IMG/VR virus record: IMGVR_UViG_3300032286_000559
Location: 1 to 32,315 of that record
Strand: one strand, 5' to 3'
Source: a virus
Length of the DNA stretch: 32,315 nt
The notes beneath the pieces were generated by a model. The model ran no database searches. It was not told where the DNA came from and was given only the letters and a program-made list of their open reading frames with translations. The translations under genes were made by a program, and so were the position numbers. Below are positions 13,416-21,845 of this stretch, piece after piece (the stretch's first letter is position 1; every line of letters starts with the position of its first letter).

Positions 13416-13638
13416 TTGGGATCCATACGAAGTCCTTCAAACCCTAGAGCATGTGTGCCTTCGTAACTCAGCTGAAGTAGACATGTTAAGCACTAAACTG
13501 GCAGCATCCACTCAGTTGCAAGAACAAATGGCCCTGCAGTTGCGATACCTCACCAACGCAGTAATACGATTGCAAGAGGTAAACAAAATAACCAACTCAA
13601 GGTTGGATCATATAGAAGAGAATAGACATGACATATAA
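13405..13638 (+). CDS. Small coiled-coil protein of unknown function
   Basis: The 77-residue product is almost entirely heptad-like helix (MLSTKLAASTQLQEQMALQL, then NAVIRLQEVNKITNSRLDHI), consistent with an oligomerising coiled coil. It overlaps the genes on both sides by 11 bases, and its last codons carry the methyltransferase start. No function can be assigned. Confidence 0.5.
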   Translation: MNTDWDPYEVLQTLEHVCLRNSAEVDMLSTKLAASTQLQEQMALQLRYLTNAVIRLQEVNKITNSRLDHIEENRHDI

Positions 13639-14905
13639 AATCATATGCGGTAACAATACGGATGTATTAAAAACTTATCCAGACAATCACTTTGATAGCA
13701 TAGTGACAGATCCACCGTATGGAATAGATTTCCTGGGCAAGGATTGGGATGCCAACACAGGTGCACTGGAAACATATCAGGAGTGTTTTCGTGTGCTTAA
13801 ACCTGGCGGACATATCCTTGCGTTCAGTGCGGCTCGCACATATCACCATTTGGCTGTTACAATAGAACAGGCCGGCTTTGAGATCCGTGATCAGATCATG
13901 TGGATCTACAGTTCAGGTTTCCCCAAGAGCCAGGATATTGGCAAGCAGATTGAAAAAAAAATAAACAAATCATTAGGCAAACCAAATAAAGTAATAAAGA
14001 AACTTGATATGAGTATTGAAAGCAATACCACTATGGGTTTTGGAGGTGCTGGAAAAAACGGGCATAGTGATGCCGGACTCAGCGGTGAGATAATAGAAGT
14101 GACACATCCACAAGCAAAAGCGTGGTCAGGGTGGGGCACAGCCTTAAAGCCAGCACATGAACCCATCTGTCTAGCCCGCAAGCCTATTAAAGGTAGTATC
14201 CGCGAGAACTGCTTGAAGTATGGCACAGGTGCGTTAAACATTGATGCCACTAGAGTGCCTTATGAGGATGATGATAGTTTGGAAGATCTAAAAACAACTT
14301 CAGGTAACAATGCCTCCACATACAAAAACTTCAGTGCTGAAGAACGCACTACAAAAGATCAACCCCGGGCTGGCAAACGCACAGCCAGTTTCCATTCTGC
14401 CACTGGCAATCCAGACGCTATACAATCCGGTGGAGATGGATCAGGAGGATGGGAAGCCAGTCAGATAGGCCGCTTTCCCTCTAATGTGATTGGTGAGATC
14501 TCAGAACCCTATCAAAAGTATTTTTACTGCCCCAAAGTCAGCCGCAAGGAACGACATGCAGGATTTGATACCTCTACGATAGCAACCAATCCAGCAGGTA
14601 TGTATGATGCGGATGGCACAGGACAACAATACAATCCACAAAAGAAAATTGGTGAACAAGGCAACAATCACCCCACAGTCAAACCCATTGAACTTATGAA
14701 GTATTTGATCAAGTTGGTCACACCTGCTGGTGGCACCGTGTTGGATCCATTCAACGGATCAGGCTCAACTGGCTGTGCCGCTGTGGAGTTGGGCTTCAAC
14801 TATGTGGGCATTGATCTTGATCCAGCTTATGTGGACATAAGTGAGCGACGTATTGAGGCCTGGAACAAAGGTGGAACCACCTTCAACAACTTATTTGATG
14901 AGTAA
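13628..14905 (+). CDS. Site-specific DNA methyltransferase (amino-methyltransferase, beta-class order)
   Basis: The 425-residue enzyme has catalytic motif IV, DPPY, at residues 28-31 (SIVTDPPYGIDFLGKDWD). It then has LKPGGHILAF (motif V-like) near 57-66, WGTALKPAHEPICLARKP near 169-186, and the S-adenosylmethionine-binding motif I, DPFNGSGSTG, at 373-382 followed by YVGIDLDP. DPPY before FxGxG is the beta-class order of N6-adenine or N4-cytosine methyltransferases. The internal stretch 220-330 is the likely target-recognition domain. There is no restriction enzyme beside it, so it is an orphan, probably shielding phage DNA or altering regulation; target unknown. AGAAGAG precedes the ATG, which lies inside the end of the coiled-coil gene. 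Confidence 0.88.
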   Translation: MTYKIICGNNTDVLKTYPDNHFDSIVTDPPYGIDFLGKDWDANTGALETYQECFRVLKPGGHILAFSAARTYHHLAVTIEQAGFEIRDQIMWIYSSGFPKSQDIGKQIEKKINKSLGKPNKVIKKLDMSIESNTTMGFGGAGKNGHSDAGLSGEIIEVTHPQAKAWSGWGTALKPAHEPICLARKPIKGSIRENCLKYGTGALNIDATRVPYEDDDSLEDLKTTSGNNASTYKNFSAEERTTKDQPRAGKRTASFHSATGNPDAIQSGGDGSGGWEASQIGRFPSNVIGEISEPYQKYFYCPKVSRKERHAGFDTSTIATNPAGMYDADGTGQQYNPQKKIGEQGNNHPTVKPIELMKYLIKLVTPAGGTVLDPFNGSGSTGCAAVELGFNYVGIDLDPAYVDISERRIEAWNKGGTTFNNLFDE

Positions 14906-14908
14906 AGC

Positions 14909-16534
14909 ATGATTGATTCCAGTGTGCTGATGCGTCGTGCCATACGCTGGTGCTGTGATCAACAAGGTCTCAAGCCAGACAGCATAGCCTTGTTTGACAC
15001 ACGCACCCAGGCGGCATTTATGGACATGGCCATCGCAGTGGCAGAGGACATGGAGATCAATCAGTTGAAATACTTCCGTCCATTTGATCACCAAAAGGCT
15101 TTTTTTGCCACAGGTGCCAGCGCTCGCCGTGGTATCCTGGCCGCCAACCGTATTGGCAAAACAGTCAGTACCTGTTATGAAACTGCCATGCATTTGACAG
15201 GACTGTATCCTGAATGGTGGACAGGCAAACGATTCCCCAAAGCAGTCACAGCATTTGTGGCAGGTGAAGGATGGGAACAGGTAGCCAGAGTGTTACAGGA
15301 TGAACTGCTGGGCACCAAAGATGTCAAGATACGAGATCAGATAGGCACAGGAGCAATCCCCAAAGAATGTATCATAACAGATACCATGCGATGTGATGGT
15401 GCCAATGTGTTGGGTGTTGAGATACGACACACTTCAGGTGCCAACAGTTATCTGCTGTTTGGTAACTATACCCAGGAAGTGCGTAACTTACAGGGATTCA
15501 AACTGGATTTTGTAGTGTTTGATGAGCAACCACCAGATGCGGTATTCTCAGAACTGGTCACAAGAACTGCCACCACACAAGGACAAGTGCTGTGTAGTTT
15601 CACTCCACTCAAAGGTCTCAACGGATTGGTATCCAAATTCTGGTATCATGAAGCGGGATATGAACATGTGAGAGTAGCGTGGGATGATGTGCCTGAAACA
15701 GATCCATGGGGTGAGCCATTCCTATTAAACACAACACGTCGCCAGCTGGAGCGTGACTACTTGCCACATGAGCGTGAAGCTCGTATCGCAGGTATTCCTG
15801 TTATGGGTCAAGGTGCTGTGTTCCAGATACGCAACTGGCCCACGTACAAAACAGGTGACTTTGATTTCCGCACCATGAACAACATAGAGCGAGTTATAGC
15901 ATTGGACCTTGGCCTGGTGCGTGACAAAACAGTGATCTCCTACATGTTCTACAATCCTCGCGAGCAGGAAATGTGGTTGCACAGCCAGATAGTGGTCAAA
16001 GGCACTGAAGAAGCCAATCCGGCCAACTATATCAATCATCTCATGCGTCCAGAAGTGTTTGGCACACCCATAGTATTGCCCAGTGATGCCAACACAGCAG
16101 GCCGTTATACCATGAGCAGCCTCAGTATCAGACAACTGTTTGAACAGTACGAACTCAACGTGCATCCACAACCTGTGATGAATCCACCTGACGCAGAAGG
16201 CAAGGTCACCAACAACAAAAGTTTTGGTATAAACGTCATGCGACAGATGTTGGAGATAGGAACCTTGCATGTGAATGAAAACTGTGTGGAGTTCCTGCGT
16301 GAAGCCAAGAACTATTTCGTGGATGAGAAAGGTAGATTCAGCGATCCAGATGACTGTATTGACAGTGCCCGTTATGCTGTGATGGCCTGCCTAAATGGAT
16401 GGACTGAGCCATACGACAGCAAGACACCACAACAACGCATGGCAGAAGCAAGGATGGTTATCTATAACTCACAGGCAAATAAAAATACCATCAAAGCGGG
16501 ATGGAAGCGAACCTTTGATCCCGCAGAGAGATAA
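14909..16534 (+). CDS. terL: Terminase large subunit
   Basis: The 541-residue protein holds the DNA-packaging ATPase and nuclease. The ATPase part has a Walker A-like GILAANRIGKT (75-85), a Walker B LDFVVFDEQ (199-207) with catalytic Glu206, and the coupling motif CSFTPLKG (229-236). The C-terminal RNase H-like nuclease starts with VIALDLGLVRDK (Asp333), followed by PSDANTAG near 391-398 and DPDDCIDSARYAV near 476-488, providing further acidic metal ligands. Length and motif order match podovirus/P22-group terminases. It pumps DNA through the portal encoded next and cuts it at packaging end. It starts 3 bases after the methyltransferase stop. Confidence 0.93.
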   Translation: MIDSSVLMRRAIRWCCDQQGLKPDSIALFDTRTQAAFMDMAIAVAEDMEINQLKYFRPFDHQKAFFATGASARRGILAANRIGKTVSTCYETAMHLTGLYPEWWTGKRFPKAVTAFVAGEGWEQVARVLQDELLGTKDVKIRDQIGTGAIPKECIITDTMRCDGANVLGVEIRHTSGANSYLLFGNYTQEVRNLQGFKLDFVVFDEQPPDAVFSELVTRTATTQGQVLCSFTPLKGLNGLVSKFWYHEAGYEHVRVAWDDVPETDPWGEPFLLNTTRRQLERDYLPHEREARIAGIPVMGQGAVFQIRNWPTYKTGDFDFRTMNNIERVIALDLGLVRDKTVISYMFYNPREQEMWLHSQIVVKGTEEANPANYINHLMRPEVFGTPIVLPSDANTAGRYTMSSLSIRQLFEQYELNVHPQPVMNPPDAEGKVTNNKSFGINVMRQMLEIGTLHVNENCVEFLREAKNYFVDEKGRFSDPDDCIDSARYAVMACLNGWTEPYDSKTPQQRMAEARMVIYNSQANKNTIKAGWKRTFDPAER

Positions 16535-16535
16535 G

Positions 16536-16556
16536 TGATTTATACCCTATAAATCA
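16536..16556. repeat. 9-bp perfect palindrome upstream of the portal gene
   Basis: TGATTTATA (16536-16544) and TATAAATCA (16548-16556) form a perfect inverted repeat around CCC, just after the terminase stop. It contains TATAAAT on both strands and lies 18 bases before the TATAAATA box at 16575. It may be an operator or a weak RNA hairpin. Confidence 0.6.
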
Positions 16557-16574
16557 GCCTTACCGGCAGGAATA

Positions 16575-16582
16575 TATAAATA
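16575..16582 (+). promoter_or_regulatory. TATAAATA box before the portal gene
   Basis: TATAAATA within GGAATATATAAATAAAAAC, about 22 bases before the portal start, in the only real gap of the head block. It matches the T4-type late box and the other recurrent boxes. No T4-type late sigma gene is visible here, so the factor that would read it is unknown. Confidence 0.4.
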
Positions 16583-16604
16583 AAAACAACCAAGGACAAG
16601 CCAC

Positions 16605-18947
16605 ATGTTAGATAAAAAACATTTTGTAACCACAGAGATATATAACCCCAAAGGAGTCACTGAACGATTCCTGTTCATGAAAGGTTTATTAGATCAGAAG
16701 TGTGCTGCCAATCTGCGTTTGTTGGCCACCAAAAACAACATCAATCGTGCGAGTGATTACCATTATCTAAACCTAGCAGTGACACAATCTACTGCTCCAG
16801 TAAACGGTATTGACTATATACATCCGGTAGTAAAATCCAACGTGGACTATTCAACAGCAGTGATCTCAAAAGGACTCATGCAGAATGGTGAGATCAACTT
16901 TGAGTTTGTGGCTGACAACGAAGCGGACACAGAAGCGGCCAGACAAGCCACCAACATGGTACACAAGATAGTTAACCAAAACTCAGATCCACACAAGATC
17001 CTACAGCATTGGATCATGGACTCCTTGTTGCACAAAAATGGTGAGATGATGGTAAGCCCCAGCAGAGAGCAGATCGTCCGCTATGTAAAAACCACAGGTA
17101 CAGCCAGCCAATTGCAGGCATTTGAAGCACAGGCCGCAGATGCAGGACTCACAGCACTACGCACCAGCCGTAGAAAAGTTAATGTAGACGTGGCACAGGT
17201 AGAAAAAGAAACACAGGAATGGGTCACTGGTGCCAACAAAGAACGAAAACAAAACATCCTAAACACATTTATTGAAAATCTAGGTCGCCAAGCTGAAGGT
17301 GAAGATGTGGATGCGGAACCCGTGATGCCACCAGAAATGAACACACCTGTGGCAGATGGTGAATCAGCCATAGCAGATGCCATCGCCCGTAACACCATAT
17401 ATGATGCTGAATACAAGTTGACTGGACATGTGCTGAACGTTCGCTTCCGTCCCATCAGCCAGCACTACTGGATGTGCGATCCCACAGTGGTTGACATACA
17501 GGATCAGCCATTCTGCGGATTCTACGATCCAATGAGCATACAAGAAGCCACAGAGCGTTATCCAGATATCAATTTGGAAAAGTTCATGGAACATGCTGAG
17601 TATTCAAACGTGGGTGCTTACCAAGCAGGTTCCTTGTTGAACAACTTGGCCATCCATGCACGTGATTCAGTTCCAATCAATGGTCTACCCAGCTCAGGAT
17701 ATGCCGCACAGGAACCAGAAGCACGCCAAGTCACAGTGTTGACAGTATGGAACAGATTTGACATTGACAATGATGGTGAACTGGAACTGGTAGAAGTTAT
17801 CTATTCAGGAACCTATATCATCAGTGCCAGAGAAGTAGAGTTTATTCCAGTGGCCAACATGTGTCCAAGACCCCTGCCACAGAACTTTTATGGTATGAGC
17901 CTGGCAGAAAGCCTAGTGCCTGCACAGGAATACATGACTGCTGCTCACCGTGCAGAAATACAATTGGGACTGCTTACAGCCACTCCACGTATTGGTGTCA
18001 AACCAGATCGCTTGGACTTTGAAATGTTGCAGGATGGCGAAGCAGCCATCTTCATCCTAGACAGCAAGTTTGATCCTGCCACTGACGTGTATCCCCTACC
18101 AGCTCCTGGTGGTAACTTGAATTTTATTGAAGTGGCCATGAGTCGCTTGCAACAGGATGTGATGGGCTTGGTGGGTATGACCACACCCACAGACACATTC
18201 AATCCAGAAGTAATGGATCCAGGCAACTCAGGTGCCAAACTGAACTTGGCCATGGGACCTAATCAGATCATCCAGGACAACATCATCAAGAACTGTGCTG
18301 AAGGCTTAAAAGATGCCTTATGGTTGGTATGGCGTACCTTGATCCAGTATGGTGATGACTATGGTGTCAAACGCCTGGCACAACAGTACAACAAAGACGA
18401 TCAACCCATTTTCCTAGATGCACAAGCATTTGATGATATGAACTTTGGTGAGCGTAAAACAATCCATATTGATTTGGCCCTGGGTATGGCCAGTGAACAG
18501 AACAGCCTACAGAGATTACAGATCGTCAAACAGGTACAACAACAGATGGCCGCAGAAGTTGTTGCTGGTGTGAGTTCAGGAGCATTGACTCCAGACGCAT
18601 TCAAGAAACTACGCAGACCTTATGAAGATATGCTGAGTGTGTTGGGTATTAAACAGTGTGATGCTTATTTGCCAGATGAGAAAGAAGTCATGGCCATGGT
18701 AGCTCAAGCTCAAGAAGCTGCCAAGTCCAAACAACCTGGACCTGATGAGATCAAAGCCAAAGCACAGGCTGAACTAGACAATGCCAAGACACAAGAAATC
18801 ATGAGCAAGATAGCTGGAACACATCCAGATACAACTAAAACATTGGCCCAGGCCAATAAAGAAAATGCTGATGTATCAGGAACCAGTGCCAGCAAGCAAC
18901 TAGAGGCCATATCACTGATCAAACAGCACAAAGCAACAAACTATTGA
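16605..18947 (+). CDS. Portal protein (P22-like)
   Basis: At 780 residues this is close to P22 gp1 (725). It forms the dodecameric ring at the capsid vertex through which DNA passes and onto which the tail assembles. Recognisable stretches include NRFDIDNDGELELVEVIYSG (about 384-403), then PRPLPQNFYGMSLAESLVPA, AHRAEIQLGLLTATPRIGVK, and the PGNSGAKLNLAMGPNQIIQD region (about 537-556), which follow the order of P22-group portals. The C-terminal ~150 residues are a long Gln/Lys-rich helix, as in portals with a barrel extension. It has AAGGAC before the ATG, sits directly after the large terminase, and is followed by a small gene and the scaffold. Confidence 0.88.
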   Translation: MLDKKHFVTTEIYNPKGVTERFLFMKGLLDQKCAANLRLLATKNNINRASDYHYLNLAVTQSTAPVNGIDYIHPVVKSNVDYSTAVISKGLMQNGEINFEFVADNEADTEAARQATNMVHKIVNQNSDPHKILQHWIMDSLLHKNGEMMVSPSREQIVRYVKTTGTASQLQAFEAQAADAGLTALRTSRRKVNVDVAQVEKETQEWVTGANKERKQNILNTFIENLGRQAEGEDVDAEPVMPPEMNTPVADGESAIADAIARNTIYDAEYKLTGHVLNVRFRPISQHYWMCDPTVVDIQDQPFCGFYDPMSIQEATERYPDINLEKFMEHAEYSNVGAYQAGSLLNNLAIHARDSVPINGLPSSGYAAQEPEARQVTVLTVWNRFDIDNDGELELVEVIYSGTYIISAREVEFIPVANMCPRPLPQNFYGMSLAESLVPAQEYMTAAHRAEIQLGLLTATPRIGVKPDRLDFEMLQDGEAAIFILDSKFDPATDVYPLPAPGGNLNFIEVAMSRLQQDVMGLVGMTTPTDTFNPEVMDPGNSGAKLNLAMGPNQIIQDNIIKNCAEGLKDALWLVWRTLIQYGDDYGVKRLAQQYNKDDQPIFLDAQAFDDMNFGERKTIHIDLALGMASEQNSLQRLQIVKQVQQQMAAEVVAGVSSGALTPDAFKKLRRPYEDMLSVLGIKQCDAYLPDEKEVMAMVAQAQEAAKSKQPGPDEIKAKAQAELDNAKTQEIMSKIAGTHPDTTKTLAQANKENADVSGTSASKQLEAISLIKQHKATNY

Positions 18948-18965
18948 TAAGACAAGACTACAGAA

Positions 18966-19310
18966 ATGATAAGAGATGATTTGACACAGGCTTTTAACCA
19001 AAAACCTAAATTAGATATAAATAAAATAAAGACAATGACCCCAGGCCAATTGGATGCGGTCAAAGTTTATGGTTCCACAGCAGAGAATCTTTTGTCCAAT
19101 AAAGATTTTGCATTGTTTGTGCATCATTACAAGTTTGATGTTGCTGATGAACTCAGCAGCATAGCAGGACACACACCAGAAGACAATGCCCGGCGTATAG
19201 CGTTGGCGCATAACATTGCTGGTATTGATAAATTTGTAGCCAGTCTACAGAGAGCAGTATATTTTAAACAGAGAGCGGTAAGCATCCAAAATGCCCCGCA
19301 AGACAACTAA
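18966..19310 (+). CDS. Small head-region protein of unknown function
   Basis: The 114-residue product is mainly helical, with MTPGQLDAVKVYGSTAENLL (about 24-43) and LSNKDFALFVHHYKFDVADE (about 43-62). It lies between portal and scaffold, so an assembly or head role is likely, but no family is recognised. Its coding sequence contains TATAAATAAAATAAAG (19016-19031), a copy of the recurrent A/T box placed about 300 bases before the scaffold gene. Confidence 0.5.
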   Translation: MIRDDLTQAFNQKPKLDINKIKTMTPGQLDAVKVYGSTAENLLSNKDFALFVHHYKFDVADELSSIAGHTPEDNARRIALAHNIAGIDKFVASLQRAVYFKQRAVSIQNAPQDN

Positions 19311-19322
19311 AGGAAATAACAA

Positions 19323-20501
19323 ATGACTACAGATCAAGTAGCGAACACGCCCAACACTGCCAGTGCGGCCCCTGTTCAAAATGCAGTTCCGTCATTAGAC
19401 TCAATTGCTCAGAAAATGGCCGCCATGCGCGAAGGTGCACAGCGTAACCCTACTGAACAATCTAATGCAGCTGAGTCAGGTTCCCCAGCAGAGGCAAATG
19501 CTGAGGCCCCTGTGGTGCCAGAAGGCGATGATGCTTTCTACAATGAGCCAGAAGTTGATTCACCAGGATCAGAAGATAATGATGCAGCCACAGATGACAG
19601 TGACGCCCCTGAACAGGTAAGCCCACAGGATTCTAGCCAGCAAGATGTGATTGATTTTATTGAGTTCTCACAAGAGAATCCCAACGCTAAATTCAAGTTT
19701 ATGCGTAATGGAAAAGAGATGATCATTGATGCCAAACGGGCAGCCGCTATCCTAGGACAAGGTGGAGCAATACATGAAGAAGCAAGAGAATTAAAAGTCC
19801 AAAAAGCAGAGTTTGACGAATACCTACAGTCTAAAAGGGCTGAAGCAGAAGGTCTTACACTGGCACTGGAGTTTACGGTTCGCCCGCAGATTCAGAAAGC
19901 CTATGATGAAATCATAAAAACACAGACTTACCAAAACACGTTCCAAGCACAATTGGCACAAGCACAGGCCCGTGGTGACATAGCCACAGTAACCCGCATC
20001 CAGGCCAACATGCAACAGAACGAACGCTGGATACAACAACAGTCAAGCATGATAAAACAGTTGAAACCCAACTTGGATCAGTTCTATGACATACGTAAAC
20101 GGCAAGTGGGAGAAGTATTGGAAACAAACCGCAAAGGATTCAAAGACAAAGAACTGCGGAATGAATATGTGTTTAATGAAGTTCGCGAAAAGGTCAGTAA
20201 GAATTGGGAAGGCGCACGCAACCAACTGGTACCAGGTATTGATAACATTGATCTAATCAGTTCAGATGAACATATTTTGAGTCTGATACGTGACGGATTG
20301 AAGTATCGTGAGAAACCCTCCGCCAAATCAGCTGGTGGCAGCATTGCCGCCCTGACCAGTAAGAAATCAGGTATTGCCAACGCAAAAACTGCTGCGCAGG
20401 CCAATCTCCAGCAACTTCAAGAACAGGCCAACAAGGGCGATAAGAAAGCCCAGGATAATCTGCTAGTCGCAAAGCTGAATGCCATGCGAACTCGTAGATA
20501 A
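19323..20501 (+). CDS. Capsid scaffolding protein
   Basis: The 392-residue product sits immediately upstream of the capsid gene. Its N-terminal ~110 residues are acidic and disordered (Ala, Pro, Glu, Asp rich); the middle and C-terminal parts are long charged helices (about 150-300) with a basic end, the profile of P22/T7-type scaffolds whose C-terminus binds the coat protein. The motif FIEFSQENPNAKFKFMRNGK (about 107-126) begins the ordered part. TAAAGGAAATAAC precedes the ATG. Scaffolds guide procapsid assembly and then leave. No protease motif is seen. Confidence 0.75.
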   Translation: MTTDQVANTPNTASAAPVQNAVPSLDSIAQKMAAMREGAQRNPTEQSNAAESGSPAEANAEAPVVPEGDDAFYNEPEVDSPGSEDNDAATDDSDAPEQVSPQDSSQQDVIDFIEFSQENPNAKFKFMRNGKEMIIDAKRAAAILGQGGAIHEEARELKVQKAEFDEYLQSKRAEAEGLTLALEFTVRPQIQKAYDEIIKTQTYQNTFQAQLAQAQARGDIATVTRIQANMQQNERWIQQQSSMIKQLKPNLDQFYDIRKRQVGEVLETNRKGFKDKELRNEYVFNEVREKVSKNWEGARNQLVPGIDNIDLISSDEHILSLIRDGLKYREKPSAKSAGGSIAALTSKKSGIANAKTAAQANLQQLQEQANKGDKKAQDNLLVAKLNAMRTRR

Positions 20502-20528
20502 AGAACCACTCAACTAAAGGAAAATAAA

Positions 20529-21731
20529 ATGAGTCAAATCGCAACGTCAGCCATAGGTAACGGTACTACCGCCTATGCAAGTGACATCGTCGTTAAGGAT
20601 CTAGATCTAGACGTGTCAAATCGTGTCAAAGATGACACACCAGTATTAAACATGTGTATGGCCAAAAAGCGTAAAGTAGTTTCTACTCTACCTTTGTGGA
20701 CCAATGACGTATATCGTCTACCTGCTACTCAAGCAAACCAAGAAGGTATGGCAGTTGCCAGCTCAATGGCTGAAAGCAACCAACGTGCTAACTTGGGTAA
20801 CTACACGCAGATCTTCAGTACTGTTATCAGTGCTACAGGTAGTGCTCGTGCAGTTGAACAGTCTGGTGGAGATCCACAGGCATACCAAGAAGTCAAGCAG
20901 TTGATTGAACTGATGTTTGACGTAGAAGCTCAGATCGTTCGTGCTGACCAAGTTGGTACAAAATACGGTGGACAGTCAGGTACAGCAGGTGGTGTAACTG
21001 GTGCTACACAAACTGGTCGTCGTATGGGTTCATTGAACAGTTTTGCAGCCACACACAGCTTCAACGCAACTGGTAACTCAGCAACAACTTTTATCACTTA
21101 CACAAACAACGAAACTTCAGACGTGGCCACAACTGCATCTGGTATTATCGTTGGTGGTACAGGTGGTGCTTACCTAGGTAGCACATACTATGTTGGTAGC
21201 GATGAAGCCAACACACAGTTCTATCCAGCGATCTACAAGCAGTTGGTAACAGCGGCTGAAAAGCGTTTCAATGCCAAGATCCGTACAGTGGTTTGCCCAA
21301 CCAGCTTGAGAACACATTTGAGTGATAACATGCCTACAAGCCGTGGTATCAACCGTGTGAATTCAGAGCGTGGTGACACAATCCAGACTTACGAAGGCGA
21401 CTTCAACTACACATACGAAATCTATGATTCATGGATCATGGACCAGATGGGTGTTGCTAACCAGATCTACTTCCTAAACGAAGAAGTTCTACAATGGGGA
21501 TCATTACGTGACCTAGGTCCAAACAATGAAATCTTCTCAAATGCTGATGCCAGTTTAGATCAGTTCATCATGGAAGGTACATTGATCGTGCGTAACCCAG
21601 CTGGTGTTGCTGTTCTACACGACATCTCAGCAAGTGCAAGTGCTCCTAGCTTGAACGGCTACGGCGCAGGTCCATTACGTGCAAGCGGTCTAGTTGTACG
21701 TTTGAACCAGTTTGGTGGTGGAAGTTTCTAA
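20529..21731 (+). CDS. Major capsid protein (SU10/DUF5309-like HK97 fold)
   Basis: The 400-residue protein follows the scaffold and has the expected size and composition. The N-terminal region, DDTPVLNMCMAKKRKVVSTL then PLWTNDVYRLPA (about 35-66), and the C-terminal QIYFLNEEVLQWGSLRDLGP resemble the SU10/DUF5309 type of coat protein. The middle Gly/Thr-rich part (about 155-225) could be an insertion domain or decoration site. Its codons are dominated by a small set, as expected for a highly expressed gene, and it has TAAAGGAAAA before its ATG. It ends in two hairpins, the second a strong terminator, so it can be transcribed at a higher level than downstream genes. It is the probable client of the GroES-like protein. 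Confidence 0.82.
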   Translation: MSQIATSAIGNGTTAYASDIVVKDLDLDVSNRVKDDTPVLNMCMAKKRKVVSTLPLWTNDVYRLPATQANQEGMAVASSMAESNQRANLGNYTQIFSTVISATGSARAVEQSGGDPQAYQEVKQLIELMFDVEAQIVRADQVGTKYGGQSGTAGGVTGATQTGRRMGSLNSFAATHSFNATGNSATTFITYTNNETSDVATTASGIIVGGTGGAYLGSTYYVGSDEANTQFYPAIYKQLVTAAEKRFNAKIRTVVCPTSLRTHLSDNMPTSRGINRVNSERGDTIQTYEGDFNYTYEIYDSWIMDQMGVANQIYFLNEEVLQWGSLRDLGPNNEIFSNADASLDQFIMEGTLIVRNPAGVAVLHDISASASAPSLNGYGAGPLRASGLVVRLNQFGGGSF

Positions 21732-21745
21732 TCATCGCTGATTAG
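21728..21745 (+). other. 7-bp hairpin over the capsid stop codon
   Basis: CTAATCA (21728-21734) pairs perfectly with TGATTAG (21739-21745) around TCGC and includes the stop codon. There is no T run; it may stabilise the 3' end of the capsid transcript together with the terminator 11 bases downstream. Confidence 0.5.
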
Positions 21746-21755
21746 CAACTGAGGA

Positions 21756-21788
21756 ACAAAAGGAGTTTAAAAACTCCTTTTGTCTTTT
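21756..21788 (+). terminator. Strong rho-independent terminator after the capsid gene
   Basis: ACAAAAGGAGTT (21756-21767) pairs perfectly over 12 bases with AACTCCTTTTGT (21772-21783) around TAAA, then CTTTTAC. It ends the head transcription unit. Confidence 0.85.
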
Positions 21789-21820
21789 ACAGGCATTATA
21801 TGCCCAAAGATAGCAAAACA

Positions 21821-21841
21821 TATAAATAAAAGCAAAGGAAT
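21821..21841 (+). promoter_or_regulatory. TATAAATAAA late-promoter-like box fused to a ribosome-binding site
   Basis: TATAAATAAAAGCAAAGGAA runs from 21821, 33 bases after the capsid terminator and just before the ATG at 21846. It repeats the module at 707-726 at 19 of 20 positions. Because it restarts expression after a terminator, it is the best case for this box being a promoter. Confidence 0.55.
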
Positions 21842-21845
21842 GCTC

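Noticed and set aside
14285-14295. GATCTAAAAAC in the methyltransferase gene, matching 11 bases of the operator-like repeat at 6465
   Set aside because: The match is short, in coding sequence and A/T-rich, and neighbouring bases do not continue it; chance is likely.
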